DNA from: JAWLGW01 sp964569055
Lineage (GTDB): Bacteria; Planctomycetota; J058
DNA: 7,308 bases
Direction: 5' to 3'
NCBI GenBank assembly: GCA_964569055.1
Contig: CAZMSZ010000375.1
Span: 1-7,308, forward strand
Shown here: piece by piece, positions 1 through 7,308 of the stretch
Layout of the letters: every line of letters starts with the position of its first letter
How positions within the stretch are numbered: the first letter of the stretch is position 1
Translations under genes and position numbers: made by a program
Notes under the pieces: generated by a model
Databases searched by the model: none
Told to the model about the DNA's origin: nothing
The model's input: only the letters and a program-made list of their open reading frames with translations

Positions 1-2050
<2,050 letters not shown>

Positions 2051-2055
2051 GCCCG

Positions 2056-2105
2056 CCTCCCTGATCGCGCCCCCAGGGTAACGCGCCAAGCTGCCGCAGG
2101 TCTCG
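2056..2105 (-). promoter_or_regulatory. Putative promoter and ribosome binding site of the first kinase gene
   Basis: On the minus strand TACCCT (2080-2075) is placed like a -10 box, with CGAGACC (2105-2099) 18 bases further upstream. Transcription would start near 2068 and give a leader of about 18 bases containing AGGGAGG (2062-2056). The Shine-Dalgarno match is strong and decides the GTG start. The promoter is weaker evidence, but similar TAnCCT-GGG elements lie in front of both other genes in the window. Confidence 0.4.
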
Positions 2106-2145
2106 TGGACCGTGCGGAGAGCGAGGTCTCGTCGCGGCTTCGAGT

Positions 2146-2168
2146 CGTGCCCGTGCCCCTGCCCGTGC
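2146..2168 (+). repeat. Left flank of GTGCCC/CCCCTG short tandem repeat array
   Basis: The six-base period alternates CCCGTG and CCCCTG and runs directly into the N gap. It continues at 2269 on the other side. Read in the direction of the kinase gene it is G-rich (GGGCACG), and it ends about 95 bases upstream of that gene's start codon. Such arrays can form G-quadruplexes and often break short-read assemblies. Confidence 0.85.
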
Positions 2169-2268
2169 NNNNNNNNNNNNNNNNNNNNNNNNNNNNNNNN
2201 NNNNNNNNNNNNNNNNNNNNNNNNNNNNNNNNNNNNNNNNNNNNNNNNNNNNNNNNNNNNNNNNNNNN
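2169..2268. other. Scaffold gap of 100 N inside the repeat array
   Basis: Exactly 100 N are flanked on both sides by the same GTGCCC/CCCCTG repeat. A round 100 is the usual placeholder for a gap of unknown length, so the array may be longer or shorter than drawn. Distances across it should not be trusted. Confidence 0.97.
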
Positions 2269-2340
2269 TGCCCGTGCCCCTGCCCGTGCTCGTGCCCGTG
2301 CCCCTGCCCGTGCCCCTGCCCGTGCTCGTGACCCCTGCCC
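2269..2340 (+). repeat. Right flank of the GTGCCC/CCCCTG repeat array
   Basis: About ten six-base units are present, mixing CCCGTG, CCCCTG and the variant CTCGTG, and decaying after 2330. The stretch 2291-2316 is repeated exactly, in inverted orientation, at 2405-2430. Translated it would give a Pro-Val-Pro-Leu type repeat, but nothing supports a protein here. The opposite strand has many G3-G4 runs spaced by CA, CAC or similar, which fits the G-quadruplex pattern. Confidence 0.85.
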
Positions 2341-2355
2341 GAGGGTCGCGACAGC

Positions 2356-2371
2356 AGCTAGCTAGCTAGCT
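2356..2371. repeat. Perfect 16-bp AGCT tandem palindrome
   Basis: Four consecutive AGCT units form a perfect 16-bp palindrome that contains CTAG three times. CTAG is rare in many bacterial genomes, and this stretch is only half G+C in a very GC-rich region. It lies between the two arms of the larger inverted repeat. It could be a protein-binding site or simple slippage; its function is unknown. Confidence 0.7.
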
Positions 2372-2404
2372 TAGGGGCTGGAACGGGGCCACGCGGGACG
2401 GGAA

Positions 2405-2430
2405 GGGGCACGGGCAGGGGCACGGGCACG
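2405..2430 (+). repeat. Inverted 26-bp copy of the repeat array, upstream of the helicase gene
   Basis: This is the exact reverse complement of 2291-2316 and, over 23 bases, of 2146-2168. On the plus strand it has four runs of three or four G separated by two- or three-base loops, which meets the canonical G-quadruplex pattern. It ends 73 bases before the helicase start codon, so it faces that gene the same way the left array faces the first kinase. Confidence 0.85.
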
Positions 2431-2467
2431 TTTGGGATTCCGTCGCGCCGGTGGTCCAGCGACGCGC

Positions 2468-2502
2468 CGGGACCCATCGGACCCTGCTGGTAGCCTGGGC
2501 GC
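2468..2502 (+). promoter_or_regulatory. Putative promoter of the helicase gene, possibly giving a leaderless mRNA
   Basis: TAGCCT (2491-2496) sits just six bases before the GTG start, with CGGGACC (2468-2474) 16 bases upstream of it. A -10 box at this place would put the first transcribed base at or next to the G of the GTG. No Shine-Dalgarno sequence is visible before the start, which agrees with a leaderless message. The upstream element is a poor match to a classic -35 box, so this is tentative. Confidence 0.35.
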
Positions 2503-5127
2503 GTGCAACCGCCCGCCCCTCGCCACGCCGCGCCCGATCACGCCGGAGAGCCCGCGCGCGGAGCGCCGACGGCGCTCCAGCCCGCGCCCTCCTCGCCCGC
2601 GGTTCGGCCCGAGGCGGCCGGGCAGCCCGCGGCCGGGGTGCTGAGCGCGGCCGCGCGCGCCCAGATCGCCGGCGAGGTCGCGGCCGCGGGCGGGGCCGAG
2701 GTCGTGTTCTACGGGGGGGTGGACGAGCGCGGCCGGGTGGTGCGGGTCGAGGTCGCCTCGCGCGGCCACGCCAGCGCCGCGCTCGCCCTGCCTGCCCGCG
2801 CGATCGAGTGGGACGTGGTGATCCACAACCATCCCAGCGGCGTGCTGCTGCCGAGCGAGCCCGACCTGCGGCTGGCCGCGCGCCTGGGCGAGGACGGGGT
2901 CGGCTCGCTGATCGTGAGCAACGACGCCGAGCGCGCCTACGTGGTCGTGCCGCCGCGCTCGCGCCGGGTCGGGACGCCGATCGACCCCGAGGCGGTGGAG
3001 CGGTTCCTCGGCGCCGGCGGGCCGATCGCGCGCGCGCTCGGCGACGTGTACGAGCCGCGGGCCGGGCAGGTCCGCATGGCGCGGCGCGTGGCCGAGGCCC
3101 TGGCGGAGGAGCGGATCGCGCTGCTGGAGGCCGGCACCGGGACGGGGAAGACCTTCGCCTACCTGGTGCCCGCGGCGCTGCACGCGCTCGAGAACGACGA
3201 GCGCGTGGTGGTCTCGACGGCAACCCTCAACCTGCAGGGCCAGCTCGCCCACAAGGACGTGCCGCACCTGCGCGCCGCCCTCGGCCCGCGCGGGCGCGAC
3301 CTCGAGGTGGTGGTGGTCAAGGGGCGCAGCAACTACGTCTCGCTGCGCCGCGCCGCCGAGGCGGCGGCTCAGGACGCCTACGCCTTCGGGTCGGACGAGG
3401 AGCGGGCCGAGGTGCTCGAGCTCGCCCGCTGGGCGGGGCGGACCCGCACGGGCGACGTGGCCGAGCTGAGCCCGCCGCCGAGCCCCGCCGCCTGGGAGCA
3501 CGTCGAGTCGCAGGCCGACAACTGCCTGGGGACGAGCTGCCCGAGCCACTCGCGCTGCCACTTCTACGCCGCGCGGCGCGCGGCGGCGCGGGCGCAGCTC
3601 GTGATCGCCAACCACCACCTGTTGTTCTCGGACCTCGCGATCAAGCGCGAGGTGGGCTTCGACGCGGCGGCGGTCCTGCCCCCCTTCTCGCGGGTCGTCC
3701 TCGACGAGGCGCACCACGCCGAGGCGATCGCGGGCGAGCACTTCGGCCTGCAGGTCACCGAGCGCGGGCTGACCCATCCGCTCGGCCGGCTGCGTCGCCG
3801 CCGCAGCCTGCGCCGCGGGCTGCTCCCCAGCCTGGTCGGCGCCCTGCTCGCGCGCGAGCGCCCGCTGGAGCGGCTGGCGCGGATCGCCGAGGAGGAGCTC
3901 GAGCCGCTGCGCGACCAGGCGGCCAGCGCGCTGGAGGGCGCGTTCCAGGAGGCGGCCTGGCGGCTGCGCGCGGCCTTGCCCGCCGACGCGCGGGGCGCGC
4001 GCGAGGGCAAGCTGCGGCTCCGGCCCGAGCACGCCGACACCCTCGCGCCGCTGGCCGAGGCGCGCCAGGCGGTGGCGCTCCTGGCCGCCCGTCTGTCGCG
4101 GTTCGCCGAGGAGGCGAGCGGCGCCCTCGGCGAGGGGGACGAGCGGACGCGCGGGCTGGTGCTGCAGGTGCGCGCGGCGGCCCGCCGGCTGGCGCGCGGC
4201 GCGGGGTCGCTCGAGAAGCTCGCCGCGCGCGAGGAGCCCGCCGACGCCGTGCGCTGGGCCGAGCTCACCCTCGACCGGCGGGGCCGGGATCGGCTGACCC
4301 TGCGCTCGGCGCCCCTCGAGGTGGGGCCGCTCCTGCGCGGGGCGCTGTTCGAGCGGGCCCAGACGGTGGTCCTCTCGTCGGCCACCCTCACGGTGCAGGA
4401 GGGGTTCGAGTTCATGGAGGCCCGCCTCGGCCTCGACGGGGTCGCGCCCGAGCGGCTGCTGCGCGAGCGGGTGCCCTCCCCGTTCGACTACGGGCGGCAG
4501 GCGGTGCTCGGGGTCCCGATCGACCTGCCCGCGCCCGACGAGCCCGGGGCGGAGCCGCCCGCGATCGAGGCGATCGAGGCCCTGCTGCGCCTCTCGGCGG
4601 GGCGGGCCTTCGTGCTGTTCACCTCGCACGGCGCGCTGACCCGCGCGCACCGCCGGCTGGCCCCCGCGCTCGAGGACGCGGGGCTGGTGCCGCTGCGCCA
4701 GGGCGAGGCCAGCCGCGACGAGCTGCTCGAGCGGTTCCGCGCGCTGCCGGGGGCGGTCCTGTTCGGGACGTCTTCCTTCTGGGAGGGGGTCGATGTCCCC
4801 GGCGACGGGCTGGTGCTGGTCGTGATCGCGCGGCTCCCGTTCCACGTCCCCACCGACCCGCTCCAGGAGGCGCGCGCCGAGGCGGTGACCCGCGCCGGCG
4901 GGAACCCGTTCCGCGAGCTGCAGCTCCCGCAGGCCGCGCTGCGCCTGACCCAGGGGTTCGGGCGCCTGATCCGCACCGCGAACGACCGCGGCGCGGTGGT
5001 GGTGCTCGACCGCCGCCTGCTCTCGCGCTGGTACGGGCGGCTGTTCCTGGACAGCCTCCCCCCGGTCCGCGTCGAGGCCGCGCCGCTCGACGACCTGCTC
5101 GACGCGCTGCGCCCGTTCGTGCGGTAG
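2503..5127 (+). CDS. JAMM (RadC-like) metalloenzyme domain fused to DinG/XPD-type DNA helicase
   Basis: An 874-residue protein. Residues 1-45 are Ala/Pro-rich and probably disordered. Residues about 46-155 form a JAB/MPN domain with a full JAMM site: E66, H108-N-H110, S118 and D121 (H-x-H-x7-S-x2-D). The HNHPSG sequence resembles RadC. Residues about 180-874 are a superfamily 2 helicase of the DinG/XPD group. It has R186/Q189 before Walker A AGTGTGKT (210-217), STATLNLQGQL (238-248), DEAH (401-404), SSATLT (625-630), GTSSFWEGVDVPG (755-767) and QGFGRLIR (817-824). ATP-driven 5'-3' DNA unwinding in repair or R-loop removal is what the family does. The Fe-S region keeps C341, C346 and C352, the only cysteines in the protein; the expected first ligand is S280 (NYVS). 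GTG 2503 was chosen because it starts the open frame next to a TAGCCT box; GTG 2638 (V46) is an alternative that still includes the JAMM domain. The gene ends with tandem TAG codons. Helicase call is firm; the role of the JAMM domain (peptidase or nuclease) is inference. Confidence 0.93.
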   Translation: MQPPAPRHAAPDHAGEPARGAPTALQPAPSSPAVRPEAAGQPAAGVLSAAARAQIAGEVAAAGGAEVVFYGGVDERGRVVRVEVASRGHASAALALPARAIEWDVVIHNHPSGVLLPSEPDLRLAARLGEDGVGSLIVSNDAERAYVVVPPRSRRVGTPIDPEAVERFLGAGGPIARALGDVYEPRAGQVRMARRVAEALAEERIALLEAGTGTGKTFAYLVPAALHALENDERVVVSTATLNLQGQLAHKDVPHLRAALGPRGRDLEVVVVKGRSNYVSLRRAAEAAAQDAYAFGSDEERAEVLELARWAGRTRTGDVAELSPPPSPAAWEHVESQADNCLGTSCPSHSRCHFYAARRAAARAQLVIANHHLLFSDLAIKREVGFDAAAVLPPFSRVVLDEAHHAEAIAGEHFGLQVTERGLTHPLGRLRRRRSLRRGLLPSLVGALLARERPLERLARIAEEELEPLRDQAASALEGAFQEAAWRLRAALPADARGAREGKLRLRPEHADTLAPLAEARQAVALLAARLSRFAEEASGALGEGDERTRGLVLQVRAAARRLARGAGSLEKLAAREEPADAVRWAELTLDRRGRDRLTLRSAPLEVGPLLRGALFERAQTVVLSSATLTVQEGFEFMEARLGLDGVAPERLLRERVPSPFDYGRQAVLGVPIDLPAPDEPGAEPPAIEAIEALLRLSAGRAFVLFTSHGALTRAHRRLAPALEDAGLVPLRQGEASRDELLERFRALPGAVLFGTSSFWEGVDVPGDGLVLVVIARLPFHVPTDPLQEARAEAVTRAGGNPFRELQLPQAALRLTQGFGRLIRTANDRGAVVVLDRRLLSRWYGRLFLDSLPPVRVEAAPLDDLLDALRPFVR

Positions 5128-5142
5128 TAGCCGGCGCAGAGT

Positions 5143-5178
5143 GACGACGCGGCCGGCTCGAGCCGAGCACGCGTCGTC
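5143..5178 (+). terminator. Strong GC-rich stem-loop just after the helicase gene
   Basis: GACGACGCG (5143-5151) pairs perfectly with CGCGTCGTC (5170-5178). Inside, GC/GC and CGGC/GCCG pairs extend the stem, with two bulged A bases and a TCGA loop. It starts 15 bases after the stop codon. No T-run follows, so if it ends transcription it is not a classic intrinsic terminator. Confidence 0.4.
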
Positions 5179-5196
5179 GACGTCGACGCAAGGCGC

Positions 5197-5240
5197 TGCC
5201 GGTGGCGCGTCAGCCATTCTGGCATTCGGATTGTTATTCT
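5197..5240 (+). terminator. Possible intrinsic terminator: hairpin followed by a T-rich tract
   Basis: TGCC (5197-5200) pairs with GGCA (5221-5224), and GTGGC (5202-5206) with GCCAT (5213-5217, one wobble), around a six-base loop. A T-rich stretch (5225-5240 and beyond) follows. This is the better terminator candidate for helicase transcripts. The stem is imperfect. Confidence 0.4.
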
Positions 5241-5263
5241 CTGTTGATATTCCGTGTTCTCTT
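5216..5263. other. AT-rich island between convergent genes
   Basis: About 30 of these 48 bases are A or T, against roughly a quarter elsewhere in the window. The T residues lie mostly on the plus strand, consistent with termination of the helicase transcript. A 12-bp palindrome TTGGCGCGCCAA (5268-5279) lies between the island and the stop codon of the second kinase and could serve the opposite strand. No coding potential was seen in 5128-5294. Confidence 0.5.
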
Positions 5264-5294
5264 CGCCTTGGCGCGCCAACGCTTCGCCACGACG

Positions 5295-7070
5295 CTACTC
5301 GCCCTGCGCGCGCCGGGTGGCCTCGTCGAGGTCGTCCTCGGCGCCAGGCTCGTTGAAGGCGCGGCGCAGCTCGGCGCGCAGCCGGTAGACCTCGACCAGC
5401 GCGGGGAGGTCGTGGGCCGAGAACCGCTCGATCAGGGCGGTGCAGGTGGCGAGCGCCTCGCGGCCGTGCCCGAGCTCGAGCAGGCGCCGCGCGTGGGCCA
5501 GGCCGTCGCGGCACAGCTCGGTCTGTCGGCGGCGCTCGAGGTCCTCCTCCTGGTGGACGAGCGCCTGCTCGAGGCGCGACACCTCGCCTGTCTGCCAGGC
5601 CAGGCCCAGGAGCGTCGCCAAGGCGCCCACCCCGAACACCAGCGTCCAGGGCGAGGAGCGCGGCGCGGTCGCCACCAGGAGCGGACCGCTCGGCAGCGGC
5701 GGCGGCGGCGCGGGCGGCGGCGCGAACGCGGCGGGCGGCTCGGCGGCCTCCTGCTGCACCAGCCAGCGGCGCAGGTCGCGCACGACCTCCTTCATCTCGC
5801 GGTAGCGCCGGTCCCGCTTGGCGATCATGCGCTCGATGATCCGCACGAGGTGCGGGTCGAGGTCGGGGACCCACTCGGTGATCGGCTTGAACTGCCCGAC
5901 CACGATGCTCTCGAGGAAGCGGCGCGTGTCGTCGTCGTAGTACGGGAGCGCGTTGGCGCCGGCCACGACCTCGTACAGCACGACGCCGAGGGAGTACAGG
6001 TCGCACAGCTCGTCGTACGCGGCGCCCTCCACGTACTCGGGCGCCATGTAGGGGATGCTGCCGAGGAGGTCGTCCTCCTCGTCGTACTGCTGGCGCGGCC
6101 CCTCCATCTTCTTGGCGATGCCGAAGTCGATCAGGTAGGGCTTGGTGGCGTCGGCGTCGTAGATGATGTTGGCGGGCTTGAGGTCGCGGTGGACCACGCC
6201 CTGGCCGTGGGCGTAGTCGAGCGCCTCGGCGATCGGGAGGATGATCTCGACCGCGCGGGCCGGCGAGAGCGCCTCGCGCATCAGGAGCCGGTCGAGCGGC
6301 AGCCCCTCCACGAACTCCATCGAGAAGTACTCGATGTCCTGGTGCCGCCCGACCTCGTACACCGCGACGATGTTCGGGTGGCGCAGGCTGGCCACCGCCT
6401 GGGCCTCGTAGAGGAAGCGCGCCGCCGCGTCGCCCTTGTCGAGCTCCTCCTGCCGCAGCGTCTTGAGCGCCACGATCCGGTCGAGGTCGGTCTGGCGGGC
6501 CTTGTAGATGATCCCCATCCCGCCGCGCGCCAGCTCGCCGAGGATCTCGTACTTCCCCAGCCGCTTGAGCAGCCGGATCTTGGCGGTGTTGCTCTCGTCG
6601 CGGGTGAGCTTGACCGTGTCGCTCGGGTCGGCCTCGACGCGGAGCTGGTCCTGGACGGCGACGTTGGTGAGCTGATCGGAGGCGCGCAGGGCCGCGCGGC
6701 ACTTGGGGCACTGGTAGGTGAACCGCGGGCTGTAGCCGTGGATGTTGAACTGCGAGGAGCAGGCCTCGCAGGTGAGGATGACGATCTTCTGGGCCTCGAG
6801 GACCTGCGCCACCTGCGCCGGGGTGAGGAACCCGAGCTCGACCAGGAGGTGGCCCAGGCGGGCGAAGTCGCCGCGGCGCTGGCGCTCGCGCTGGAGCTCG
6901 ACGGCGGCCTCGAGCTGCTCGGGGGTGAGCAGCCCCTGCTCGAGCAGGATCCGCCCGAAGCTGCCCTGCGGCGGGAGCGGCCCGCGCCCGGGCGCGGGCT
7001 CGGTCGCCGGGCGGGCGGCCTCGGGCGGAGACCTCTCGAGCTGCGTGTCGGCGCCGGCGTCGGCGGCCAT
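5295..7070 (-). CDS. Ser/Thr protein kinase with N-terminal MshEN-like domain, zinc ribbon and one TM helix
   Basis: A 591-residue membrane kinase. ATG 7070-7068 follows GAGGGG (7080-7075) by four bases; an upstream in-frame ATG (7253) would only add a low-complexity tail. Residues 36-94 hold two helical repeats like the MshEN/type II secretion ATPase N-terminus. The second (71-94, RLGHLLVELGFL...LEAQ) fits the c-di-GMP-binding consensus well; the first (37-60) has SFG in place of RLG. C101-x2-C104 and C121-x2-C124 form a zinc ribbon. The kinase domain (about 174-438) has GELARGGMG (178-186), K203 in VALKTL, E222, HRDLKPAN (294-301), DFG (315-317) and PYMAPE (340-345), so it should phosphorylate Ser/Thr. 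A Pro-rich stretch (445-463), a TM helix (about 475-492), a coiled coil (495-518) and a TPR-like helical tail (520-590) follow. The cytoplasmic N-terminal modules are likely sensory. It converges with the helicase gene and is not its operon partner. The kinase call is certain; ligand and targets are not. Confidence 0.95.
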   Translation of the reverse strand: MAADAGADTQLERSPPEAARPATEPAPGRGPLPPQGSFGRILLEQGLLTPEQLEAAVELQRERQRRGDFARLGHLLVELGFLTPAQVAQVLEAQKIVILTCEACSSQFNIHGYSPRFTYQCPKCRAALRASDQLTNVAVQDQLRVEADPSDTVKLTRDESNTAKIRLLKRLGKYEILGELARGGMGIIYKARQTDLDRIVALKTLRQEELDKGDAAARFLYEAQAVASLRHPNIVAVYEVGRHQDIEYFSMEFVEGLPLDRLLMREALSPARAVEIILPIAEALDYAHGQGVVHRDLKPANIIYDADATKPYLIDFGIAKKMEGPRQQYDEEDDLLGSIPYMAPEYVEGAAYDELCDLYSLGVVLYEVVAGANALPYYDDDTRRFLESIVVGQFKPITEWVPDLDPHLVRIIERMIAKRDRRYREMKEVVRDLRRWLVQQEAAEPPAAFAPPPAPPPPLPSGPLLVATAPRSSPWTLVFGVGALATLLGLAWQTGEVSRLEQALVHQEEDLERRRQTELCRDGLAHARRLLELGHGREALATCTALIERFSAHDLPALVEVYRLRAELRRAFNEPGAEDDLDEATRRAQGE

Positions 7071-7074
7071 GCGA

Positions 7075-7142
7075 CCCCTCGGAGCGGGGCGGCCCTGCGC
7101 CCCGGCCCCCCAAGGATACCGAGACCGCCCGTCGCTTTCCCG
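7075..7142 (-). promoter_or_regulatory. Putative promoter and ribosome binding site of the second kinase gene
   Basis: On the minus strand TATCCT (7118-7113) followed by TGGGGGG is placed like a -10 box, and CGGGAAA (7142-7136) lies 17 bases upstream. Transcription would start near 7106 and give a leader of about 36 bases. GAGGGG (7080-7075) is the ribosome binding site, somewhat close to the ATG. The -10 element resembles those of the other two genes. Confidence 0.4.
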
Positions 7143-7145
7143 TGA

Positions 7146-7164
7146 TGCGTGGTGTTTGCGTGGT
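7146..7164 (-). promoter_or_regulatory. Direct repeat ACCACGCA spaced 11 bp, candidate operator
   Basis: ACCACGCA occurs at 7164-7157 and again at 7153-7146 on the minus strand, with repeat starts exactly 11 bases apart, about one helical turn. It lies immediately upstream of the proposed promoter of the second kinase gene, where activators and response regulators often bind. No regulator can be named. Confidence 0.35.
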
Positions 7165-7227
7165 TTTCCGGGGTGGCGACCGTCGTGCCCGTCCTGACGA
7201 CTCCACACCTCGCCGCGCCAAGCGAAT

Positions 7228-7251
7228 CGTGCCCGTGCCCGTGCCCGTGCC
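7228..7251 (+). repeat. CGTGCC tandem repeat upstream of the second kinase gene
   Basis: Four six-base units read GTGCCC on the plus strand, the last imperfect. On the strand of the kinase gene this is GGGCAC repeated, with three G3 runs and a flanking GG. It has the same orientation relative to its gene as the arrays in front of the other two genes. The remaining 7252-7308 holds a 10-bp palindrome AGAGCGCTCT (7283-7292) and no gene that I can support. Confidence 0.8.
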
Positions 7252-7308
7252 ACCTCGCTGCGGCGGAGGAGCGCTGCAAGCGAGAGCGCTCTGGGTAGCT
7301 CCTTCGGG

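Noticed and set aside
2269..2369. Pro-Val-Pro-Leu repeat peptide encoded by the array
   Set aside because: It arises from simple repeat translation across an assembly gap, with no ribosome site and no homologous protein known to me.
2146..2430. CRISPR array
   Set aside because: The units are six bases and contiguous, with no spacers of 30 or so bases and no cas genes.
2503..5127. A phage-defence system built on the JAMM-helicase
   Set aside because: JAB domains and helicases occur in defence loci, but the neighbours are ordinary signalling kinases in other transcription units, and no nuclease, toxin or mobile gene is present. Context does not support the claim.
2451..5144. Plus-strand open frame of 897 codons overlapping the helicase
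   Set aside because: It is a frame-shifted shadow rich in Arg, Ala and Gly. All helicase motifs are in the frame starting at 2503.
2371..7221. 1616-codon minus-strand open frame covering the helicase and second kinase region
   Set aside because: It is antisense to the helicase and out of frame with the kinase, with low-complexity Arg/Ala/Gly composition. The helicase and kinase motifs lie in the other frames.
7071..7253. Upstream in-frame ATG of the second kinase at 7253
   Set aside because: It would add 61 residues, partly encoded by the GTGCCC repeat, with an Ala-Arg run. The ATG at 7070 has a GAGGGG site and begins a sensible protein.
7297..7304. AAGGAGCT on the minus strand as a ribosome binding site of another gene
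   Set aside because: No ATG, GTG or TTG follows at a usable distance with a credible reading frame.

Overview
This is a very GC-rich fragment (visibly well above 70% G+C, with strong G/C at third codon positions) from a bacterium rich in eukaryote-like Ser/Thr kinases. Two Hanks-type kinases lie within 7.3 kb, one with a DLGLAK activation segment and one with an N-terminal MshEN-like repeat plus zinc ribbon. Together with short G-rich intergenic repeats, this points to Planctomycetota (favoured) or Myxococcota. That assignment is inference from gene style, not a marker gene. A run of exactly 100 N at 2169-2268 is a scaffold gap, so this is draft or metagenome-derived sequence.

Layout. (1) 1-2050, minus strand: a membrane-anchored Ser/Thr protein kinase, cut at its C-terminus by the window edge. 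(2) 2051-2502: a divergent intergenic region holding both promoters, a GTGCCC/CCCCTG repeat array broken by the gap, an inverted copy of that array, and a 16-bp AGCT palindrome. (3) 2503-5127, plus strand: an 874-residue DinG/XPD-type superfamily 2 helicase with a complete JAMM (JAB/MPN, RadC-like) metal-site domain at its N-terminus. (4) 5128-5294: a short convergent intergenic region with hairpins and an unusually AT-rich island. (5) 5295-7070, minus strand: a second Ser/Thr kinase, with an MshEN-like domain, a four-cysteine zinc ribbon, the kinase domain, one transmembrane helix and a helical tail. (6) 7071-7308: its upstream region, with promoter-like sites, a direct repeat and another GTGCCC array.

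The three genes are not one operon: the first two diverge and the last two converge. They do share upstream architecture. Each is preceded by a G-rich (GGGCAC)n array in the same orientation relative to transcription, and by a TAnCCT(T)GGG element placed like a -10 box. The most unusual content is the JAMM-helicase fusion, whose presumed Fe-S cluster site keeps only three of the four cysteines. The G-quadruplex-prone arrays and the possible c-di-GMP-sensing kinase come next. No RNA genes, CRISPR arrays, transposases or phage genes were seen.
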